Below are positions 59,133 through 64,000 of a stretch of DNA of 64,000 nucleotides, one piece after another. The DNA is from Microcaldota archaeon (GTDB taxonomy: Archaea; Micrarchaeota; Micrarchaeia; Micrarchaeales; Micrarchaeaceae). The DNA is taken from positions 42,507 through 106,506 of the forward strand of contig JAJYWI010000021.1 in assembly GCA_021791535.1 (NCBI GenBank). Reading direction: 5' to 3'. The notes beneath the pieces were generated by a model that had not been told where the DNA came from, did no database searches, and saw only the letters and a list, made by a program, of their open reading frames with translations. Each line of letters begins with the position of its first letter. Position 1 is the stretch's first letter. Position numbers and translations under genes: made by a program.

Positions 59133-59717
59133 GTGCCTGAAACGAAACCTTTCACTAACGCTGCTTCAAAGAAGATAGCCGAGTTAGACTGGATAGACGG
59201 AGGCAGCATCCACAGGCTAATTCCTACGCTTCGAGGCTCAGGGCAGGACTTTGGCTTCGGCGTTGAATGCCAGCTGCCAGGAGAGATATACTGGAAATGG
59301 ATACCGCTGCTTACAGGCTCGGAAGAGTTCAGGAAACGGATAGAGGATGAAATAAGAGCATCCATGTGCGACAATGGCCTTGATTGGCCGACGTACCTGA
59401 GGCTGAATTGGTCAAGGAACGGGCTGAACCTGGAGACCAACGGCGTGAACGGCTGCACGGTCTACGTGCTTAAATCGGAGTCAAGATACACGGAGCACAA
59501 CGTTGATAACCTTAGGCAGGCAATGGTGCTGCAATTCGCGCTGTCCATCTACACGAGAAGGATGATGCAATTTCTAGATTTCTTAGAGTCGCAGGGCACC
59601 GAAGGGTCAGTGCTGGAGGACAGCAAGCCGCTTGGAGAAGAGGACACAATAGAGGTAACAATCAGATTGGTCTCAACGAAGAAAAAAGGGCGCGCCCTGC
59701 GGAGATTGGATGTTTGA
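59133..59717 (+). CDS. Uncharacterised protein after the tRNA-Lys element
   Basis: A 194-residue soluble protein of unknown family. KIAELDWIDGGSIHRLIPTLRGSGQDFGFGVECQLPGEIYWKWIPLL has a WIDGG loop and alternate strands. GTG start, about 35 nt after a TATA-like CTTAAATATC (59095-59104). It lies just outside the element. No export signal. Confidence 0.65.
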   Translation: MPETKPFTNAASKKIAELDWIDGGSIHRLIPTLRGSGQDFGFGVECQLPGEIYWKWIPLLTGSEEFRKRIEDEIRASMCDNGLDWPTYLRLNWSRNGLNLETNGVNGCTVYVLKSESRYTEHNVDNLRQAMVLQFALSIYTRRMMQFLDFLESQGTEGSVLEDSKPLGEEDTIEVTIRLVSTKKKGRALRRLDV

Positions 59718-59821
59718 GCAGAAACCCATATCTATTTAAACGTTGAAGCAGTAATACCACAATAAGTCAGCTCTTTGGCTATCACAACCTCTAAATATGG
59801 TTGCGAATAATATAGATAGAT

Positions 59822-59936
59822 GCCAGGGTGGCAGAAACCGGTAACGCGTACGCCTGGAATTTTTTCCTGAAAGCGTATGGCTCTTCGGAGCCGTCTGGGT
59901 TCAAATGCCTTAGAGCTGAATATCCCAGCCCTGGCG
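59822..59936 (+). tRNA. tRNA-Ser(GGA) with two introns
   Basis: Acceptor GCCAGGG/CCCTGGC, discriminator G, long variable arm. The anticodon stem TACGC/GCGTA encloses 19 nt instead of 7. Removing 12 nt after position 37 (59860-59871) gives loop CTGGAAA with anticodon GGA. The T stem CTGGG/CCCAG encloses TTCAAAT plus 17 extra nt (about 59907-59923), a second insertion at a non-canonical T-loop site. Removal of both gives a normal class II tRNA-Ser. The uS13 gene starts 14 nt later. Confidence 0.85.
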
Positions 59937-59950
59937 TCATGTGTGCTTCC

Positions 59951-60616
59951 ATGGCAGACGAGAACGCCGCACCTGCGGCAAAGGAGGAAAAGAAGGCAGA
60001 GGCGCCGAAGAAGGAGCAGCCGAAGGCCGAGCCTCCTTCGCAGCCGAGACAGCACAAGAAAGAGGCGAGGCCGCAGCACGAGAAGACGGCAACGTCAATA
60101 ATAAGGATGGGAGGCAAGGACATAAACGGCGAGCTCGGCCTCGAAAGGGCGCTGATGCAGATAAAGGGCGTAGGCAGCAATCTCGCCCATTCGGTATCGT
60201 TTGCCGTGGAAAAGGAATTCCACATACAGAAAAATACGAAGCTTGGGTCGTTAAGCGAGGAGCAGATAGAGTCTATAGAATCTGTGATAAAAGACCCAGC
60301 GAAGTACGGCATACCAAAGTACATGATAAACAGAAGAAACAACCCCGACAGCGGTGTGGATTCGCACCTGATAGGCAGCGACCTCACCTTTGCCGTGAGG
60401 CAGGATGTCAACCGCGATGTAGGGATAAGGACGTGGCGCGGCTACAGGCACCAGCATGGCCAGAAGGTGCGTGGCCAGCATACGAAGAGCACAGGCAGGA
60501 CAGGCGCGACAGTCGGAGTCATGAAGAAGGCGGCGAAGCAGCAGCTCGCAGCCGCCCAGCAGGAGAAGGGCGGAGCCGCTGCGTCGCCAGCAGCCGCGCC
60601 GTCAGCTAAGAAGTGA
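59951..60616 (+). CDS. rps13: Ribosomal protein uS13
   Basis: A 221-residue uS13. The core (SIIRMGGKDINGELGLERALMQIKGVGSNLAHSVSF... GIRTWRGYRHQHGQKVRGQHTKSTGRTGATVGV) is standard. It has an extra N-terminal 45-residue Ala/Lys/Glu-rich tail and an Ala/Gln-rich C-terminal tail. It is the first gene of uS13-uS4-uS11. A reading frame upstream runs through tRNA-Ser and is not part of the gene. Confidence 0.93.
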   Translation: MADENAAPAAKEEKKAEAPKKEQPKAEPPSQPRQHKKEARPQHEKTATSIIRMGGKDINGELGLERALMQIKGVGSNLAHSVSFAVEKEFHIQKNTKLGSLSEEQIESIESVIKDPAKYGIPKYMINRRNNPDSGVDSHLIGSDLTFAVRQDVNRDVGIRTWRGYRHQHGQKVRGQHTKSTGRTGATVGVMKKAAKQQLAAAQQEKGGAAASPAAAPSAKK

Positions 60617-60620
60617 TTGA

Positions 60621-61214
60621 TTGGGATCAGCTAAGAGGAACCGAAGGAAATTCGAGAAGCCAAAGGACATCTGGAGCTCCGATAGGATATCCTCTGACAA
60701 CGCGCTCATGGAGGAATACGGGCTCAAGAACATGAAGGAAGTTTGGATCGCGCAGACGCGCGTAGGAAGGGTGCGAAGGAACGCGAGGGAATTCCTCTCA
60801 GGCACCGCAGACACGAAGGATTACGAGAGCGCGATGATCGCCAGGCTGGTCAAGTTCGGTATAGTCAAGGATGGTGCGACCCTCGACGACCTGCTGGACC
60901 TTAACGAGCGTGCATTCATGGAGAGGCGCCTGCAGTCGATAGTGACGCGTAAAGGGCTAGCGAGGACCACGAAGCAGGCTAGGCAGCTCATAACACACGG
61001 CTACATATCAATAGCTGGCAGGAAGGTCAACAGGCCAGGCTACATGGTGAGCCTTGAAGAGGAGAAAGCTGTCGGATACTACAAGCCGATACAGATACAA
61101 GTGCAAGCGGCAAGAGCGCCAGCGGCAACCGGGGCGCCAGAGACCCCCGGAGCAGGCGGAGAGGCGCCTGCAGGTGCGCAGCAGTCTGGCGAAGCTCAAA
61201 GCACTGGGGGATGA
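60621..61214 (+). CDS. rps4: Ribosomal protein uS4
   Basis: A 197-residue uS4 with the S4 RNA-binding domain ([43 protein letters not shown]). The C-terminus has a Gly/Ala/Glu-rich extension of about 35 residues. TTG start following GTGATTGA. Four nt after uS13. Confidence 0.94.
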   Translation: MGSAKRNRRKFEKPKDIWSSDRISSDNALMEEYGLKNMKEVWIAQTRVGRVRRNAREFLSGTADTKDYESAMIARLVKFGIVKDGATLDDLLDLNERAFMERRLQSIVTRKGLARTTKQARQLITHGYISIAGRKVNRPGYMVSLEEEKAVGYYKPIQIQVQAARAPAATGAPETPGAGGEAPAGAQQSGEAQSTGG

Positions 61215-61216
61215 CA

Positions 61217-61717
61217 ATGGCTAAGAAAGATGACGCGAAGAAGCAGGCGCAGCAGGCTGTGAAGAAGGAAGCAAAGGCGAAAGACGTATCATACGAAGCG
61301 AAGGCCATGGAGGAGCCCAAGGCCAAGCCGCGCGCCGATAGGATCGCCGTGGCTCACGTATTCTCATCGAAGAACGACACAATAATAACGCTCACAGATC
61401 TAAGCGGCGCAGAGACCTTCGCTGTCGGAAGCGGCGGCATGGTTGTAAGCGCAGACTCCCAGGAGGGTTCCCCATACGCAGCCATGCAGGCTGCATACAA
61501 GGTTGCGGCGGCTGCGAAGGAGAAGGGCATAACGAACATCAACATATCGATAAGAGCACCTGGCGGCCACGGCGCGAAGACCCCTGGACCTGGTGCGAAC
61601 GCGGTTGTCAGGGTTCTGGCGAGGAGCGGTCTAATCGTGAACAAGATAGAGGACGTAACCCCTATACCAACAGACACGACGAAGAGGCCTGGCGGGAGGA
61701 GAGGAAGGAGGGTCTGA
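61217..61717 (+). CDS. rps11: Ribosomal protein uS11
   Basis: A 166-residue uS11. [58 protein letters not shown] and [17 protein letters not shown] are standard. A 40-residue Lys/Ala-rich N-terminal extension precedes them. The ATG is two nt after the uS4 stop. Confidence 0.95.
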   Translation: MAKKDDAKKQAQQAVKKEAKAKDVSYEAKAMEEPKAKPRADRIAVAHVFSSKNDTIITLTDLSGAETFAVGSGGMVVSADSQEGSPYAAMQAAYKVAAAAKEKGITNINISIRAPGGHGAKTPGPGANAVVRVLARSGLIVNKIEDVTPIPTDTTKRPGGRRGRRV

Positions 61718-61734
61718 TCAAGCGCGGTGAGCGA

Positions 61735-62187
61735 ATGGCCATTGAGCGCTCTGCCGGGGCGATAATCCTAATAACCGACGCCAGAGCGCCAAGCATACTT
61801 ATACTTGAGCAGAACAGCGAGTTCTACCACAGGCCGCCGAAGACGATAGTTTTGGACATAGGCCCCAAGGGGCACATAGAGCCCGGGGAGGACGATGTCA
61901 CAGCCGCAAGGCGTGAGATAAGGGAGGAAATAGGCCTGGATGTAAGGATTGACACCAGCTTCAAAGCTGTCAAGAAATACGTTTACAGTAACAACGGCAA
62001 GGATGTGCGCAAGAAGGTAACCTACTTCATATCGAGAATCAGGATGCGGGACGTCCGCAGGATAAAGCTAAACGAGGAGATATCAAGATATAGGATAGTT
62101 CCGATAGCAAAGGCCGCAAGGGCGCTGAAGTACAAGAGCGACAGGGATGTAATCAAGAAGCTCCGGGAGTACCTCGGCTCTCGCTAA
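61735..62187 (+). CDS. Nudix hydrolase, Ap4A hydrolase-like
   Basis: A 150-residue Nudix protein. The box GHIEPGEDDVTAARREIREEIGLD (residues 45-68) is complete. The SAGAIIL N-terminus and LDIGPKGHIEPGE are like diadenosine tetraphosphate hydrolases. It follows uS11 by 17 nt, with GGTGA before the ATG, and may share that operon. In other archaea rpoD occupies this slot. Confidence 0.88.
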   Translation: MAIERSAGAIILITDARAPSILILEQNSEFYHRPPKTIVLDIGPKGHIEPGEDDVTAARREIREEIGLDVRIDTSFKAVKKYVYSNNGKDVRKKVTYFISRIRMRDVRRIKLNEEISRYRIVPIAKAARALKYKSDRDVIKKLREYLGSR

Positions 62188-62231
62188 TCCCCTTTGTATC
62201 CTGCCCTTCCTCTTCCTCAGTCATTATACGC

Positions 62232-62735
62232 TCAGGGCTTTCTTCCGGCATGCCTCTTCACTTTCCCAAGCGTGGAGCTGTGCTTGCTTATCAGCCCTGC
62301 AAAGGCGTTCTCGTTCATTATGTATGCCTTCGAGCCCTGGTGCTTCAGGTGCATGCCAAGATTCTCCATAAGAAGAGCGTCGTGCGCCTCCAAGTTCCTG
62401 ATGAACATGCCCTTCCTGTCGAAGCCGCCGATGCAGTCGAATAGTCCAGCAAGGTAGCTTCCGGAGTAGTCGTTGACGTACTTGAACGTCTTCGTCCTCC
62501 TCTCCAGCGCCTTGTCGAACAGCCTCTTCAGCCTTGAGTTGTAGAAGGCGGCCCCTCCATCCTTCAGTATTATCTTGTTAGCCCCGACCCCGAGCTCGTT
62601 CACAGCTATCCGTATGAAGCGCTCCAGCATATCGCTGTCGTTTGTAGTGAGCTCTATAGGCTGCCGCCTCTGGCCTGCGCTGTATACGCCGAGCATGTAG
62701 CTTACGTCGGGCGACAACTTCAGCTTGGCTGCCAT
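62232..62735 (-). CDS. LAGLIDADG-fold protein, probably without nuclease activity
   Basis: A 167-residue protein with two degenerate LAGLIDADG-type helices: YMLGVYSAGQ near residue 14 and YLAGLFDCIGGFD near residue 93, the latter close to LAGLIDADGSF. The second acidic metal ligand position is Ile and the first motif lacks an acid, so nuclease activity is doubtful. It may be a domesticated RNA/DNA-binding homing endonuclease. Its own TATA (TTATTAAGCATAAAT) precedes the ATG. It lies just downstream of the 16S gene. Confidence 0.65.
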   Translation of the reverse strand: MAAKLKLSPDVSYMLGVYSAGQRRQPIELTTNDSDMLERFIRIAVNELGVGANKIILKDGGAAFYNSRLKRLFDKALERRTKTFKYVNDYSGSYLAGLFDCIGGFDRKGMFIRNLEAHDALLMENLGMHLKHQGSKAYIMNENAFAGLISKHSSTLGKVKRHAGRKP

Positions 62736-62849
62736 GATAGCTTCTGGGATTTATGCTTAATAAGCGTATTCCTGGCTCGCGCTGTGGTGTAAAAAAGCAG
62801 TCTTGAGGTATTATGGGAGGACCAACGCTTCCTTCTGCACATCTTTTGA

Positions 62850-62872
62850 TAAAACTTTTCATAAAAGTTTTA
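62850..62872 (-). promoter_or_regulatory. Hairpin at the 16S rRNA 3' end
   Basis: A perfect 10-bp inverted repeat TAAAACTTTT (62850-62859) / AAAAGTTTTA (62863-62872) with a 3-nt loop touches the 16S 3' end. It could be a terminator or a processing element. No 23S or tRNA follows on this strand. Confidence 0.5.
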
Positions 62873-63493
62873 CGAGGTGATCTATCCGCAGGTTCCCCTA
62901 CGGATACCTTGTTATGCCTTCGCCCTCCTCACAAAGCCCTAACTCGAAAGTATCCGAAGATACTGCCTCACTAGGACCTCACTTGGGTGACGTGGCAGGC
63001 GGTGTGTGCAAGGAGCTGGGACAGATTCACCGCCTAATAGTGATGGGCGATTACTAGGGATTCCATTTTCATGAGGGCGAGTTTCAGCCCTCAATCCAAA
63101 CTTAGGTCGGTTTTAGGGGATTGGCTCCTCCTTTCGGAGTTGCATCCCATTGTGCCGACCATTGTATGCCGCGTGTAGCCCGGAAGATTCAGAGCATACT
63201 GACGTATCGTCGCCGCCTCCTTCCTCCTCTTTAAACAGAGGCGGTCTCGACAGAGTGCTCGTCCCATCGCTGGAACGGTGGCAACTGTCAATGGCGGTCT
63301 CGCTCGTTCCCGGACTTAACCGGACAGTTCACACCACGAGCTGACGGTCGCCATGCACTACCTCTCGGCTCGTCAGGCAAGATCTTTAGTCTGGCCTTCA
63401 CACTGCCGTCGCTCCCGGTAATATTTCCGACGTTGAATTCAATTAAACCGCAGCATCCACCCCTTGTGTGCTCCCCCGCCAATTGCTTTAAGT

Positions 63494-63520
63494 CTGTTGT
63501 CGTGTAGAACGACACACGAA
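63494..63520 (-). other. Candidate 27-nt micro-intron in 16S rRNA (about E. coli 905)
   Basis: On the sense strand GGTTGAA is followed by 27 extra nt and then ACTTAAAG. Removing them restores the universal GGTTGAAACTTAAAG. The extra sequence forms TGTCGT/ACGACA around a short loop. The site is one where longer archaeal 16S introns are known. Confidence 0.7.
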
Positions 63521-63640
63521 TTCAACCTTGCGGCCGTACTCCCCAGGCGGCAGACTTAACACTTTCGCTACGGTACTGCAGGCGTTCGAGACACCTGCAA
63601 CACCAGAGTCTGCATAATTTACTGCTAGGGCTACTCGGGT

Positions 63641-63670
63641 ATCCAGTGGGCATAGTTTCCTATCACCCAT
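63641..63670 (-). other. Candidate 30-nt micro-intron in 16S rRNA (790 loop)
   Basis: On the sense strand GGATCAGAT is followed by 30 extra nt and then ACCCGAGTAG. Removing them restores the near-universal GGATTAGATACCC context. The insert holds GGGT.ATAG-GAAA-CTATGCCC, a hairpin with a GNRA loop. A TGGG/CCCG helix between two ATA segments at the junctions resembles a bulge-helix-bulge. Confidence 0.7.
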
Positions 63671-64000
63671 ATCTGATCCGATTCGTTCTCCTAGCCTTCG
63701 CTCCTCACTGTCGGATGCGTTCTGGTCAGGCGCCTTCGCCACCGTTGGTCCTCACAGGATTACAGGATTTTACCCCTCCCCCGTGAGTACCCCTGACCTC
63801 ACCCGCTCCCTAGCCTGTGGGTATCCCATGCCCGCATTGACGTTGAGCGCCAATATTTCACATGAGACGGCACAGGCCAGCTACGAGCGCTTTAAGCCCA
63901 ATAATCGTGGACACCACTTGTGCTGCGGGTATTACCGTGGCGGCTGCCACCCGTCTTGCCCAGCACTTATTCGCCAAGCTTGCTATACTTGGCAAAAGGT

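Larger units (their letters stand above)
62874..64000 (-). rRNA. rrs: 16S ribosomal RNA, 3' part (cut by window end)
   Basis: Minus-strand 16S, about the last 1,127 nt. The 3' end reads GGATAGATCACCTCG, whose ATCACCTC tail matches the GGTGA ribosome-binding sites in the window. The 1391, 915, 806 and 519 regions are recognisable but with substitutions in otherwise universal sequences. Two small insertions (63494-63520 and 63641-63670) interrupt conserved segments. Downstream there is no tRNA-Ala or 23S, so the rRNA genes are unlinked. The 5' part lies beyond the window. Confidence 0.97.

Noticed and set aside
59828-59950. N-terminal extension of uS13 through the upstream region
   Set aside because: The upstream frame crosses tRNA-Ser(GGA); the real start is the ATG at 59951, giving MADEN.
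1-64000. CRISPR arrays or Cas genes
   Set aside because: No regularly spaced direct repeats or Cas motifs were seen.

Overview
The window is archaeal. It carries a 20S proteasome alpha subunit, RNA exosome genes (Rrp4, Rrp41, Rrp42), aIF1A, aIF2-beta, aIF5A, SBDS, archaeal RNase P proteins, SRP54 and 7S RNA, SecY of the Sec61 type, Orc1/Cdc6, a histone, Rpo7/Spt4/RpoP, fibrillarin, and ribosomal proteins eL37, eS8, eS24, eS27, uS13, uS4, uS11 and probably eL41. Two FtsZ paralogues plus SepF, many N-terminally anchored Asn/Ser/Thr-rich surface proteins, intron-bearing tRNAs, a 16S gene with no 23S or tRNA downstream, and a divergent 16S sequence suggest a DPANN archaeon, most likely Micrarchaeota (ARMAN-like). 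That placement is an inference. Leaders are short: TATA boxes often lie 25-30 nt before the start codon. Where a Shine-Dalgarno is present it is GGTGA(T), matching the ATCACCTC end of the 16S gene.

Layout. 1-3.4 kb: end of glutamate dehydrogenase, Nudix, DUF429, aquaporin, a broken CYTH gene against tRNA-Ser(GCT), and the SRP RNA. 3.4-11 kb: an information-processing block (aIF2-beta, aIF1A, Cdc6, RNase P proteins, proteasome alpha, SBDS, exosome, eL37, RpoP). 11-20.7 kb: PRC-barrel, histone, thioredoxin, HisS, SecY, a DUF929 pair and TatD. 20.7-21.6 kb: intron-containing tRNA-Arg followed by accessory DNA. 21.7-30.5 kb: GHMP kinase, DRG-type GTPase, SRP54, glycosyltransferase, a one-repeat TBP, GGR-like flavoprotein, eS8 and a carbamoyltransferase. 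31-38.3 kb: FtsZ1, FtsZ2, aIF5A, eS24, eS27, CPBP protease, SPOUT methyltransferase, SepF, PIN, Rpo7, Spt4. 38-50.7 kb: CYTH, FKBP, GltX, fibrillarin, a GAF/PAS histidine kinase, a response regulator with a GGDEF-like domain, and surface proteins. 50.7-59.1 kb: accessory DNA anchored at tRNA-Asn and tRNA-Lys, with core genes between. 59.8-64 kb: tRNA-Ser(GGA) with two introns, uS13-uS4-uS11, Nudix, a LAGLIDADG-like protein, and a partial 16S rRNA.

The most interesting signals are four. (1) A family of small integrase-less cassettes sits at tRNA genes; it shares a conserved left block and a hairpin right block, and is associated with 45-50 nt duplications of tRNA 3' halves. (2) Two tiny insertions of about 30 and 27 nt interrupt near-invariant parts of 16S rRNA and look like micro-introns. 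(3) A TATA-binding protein has only one of the two usual repeats. (4) A response regulator carries a degenerate GGDEF-like domain.
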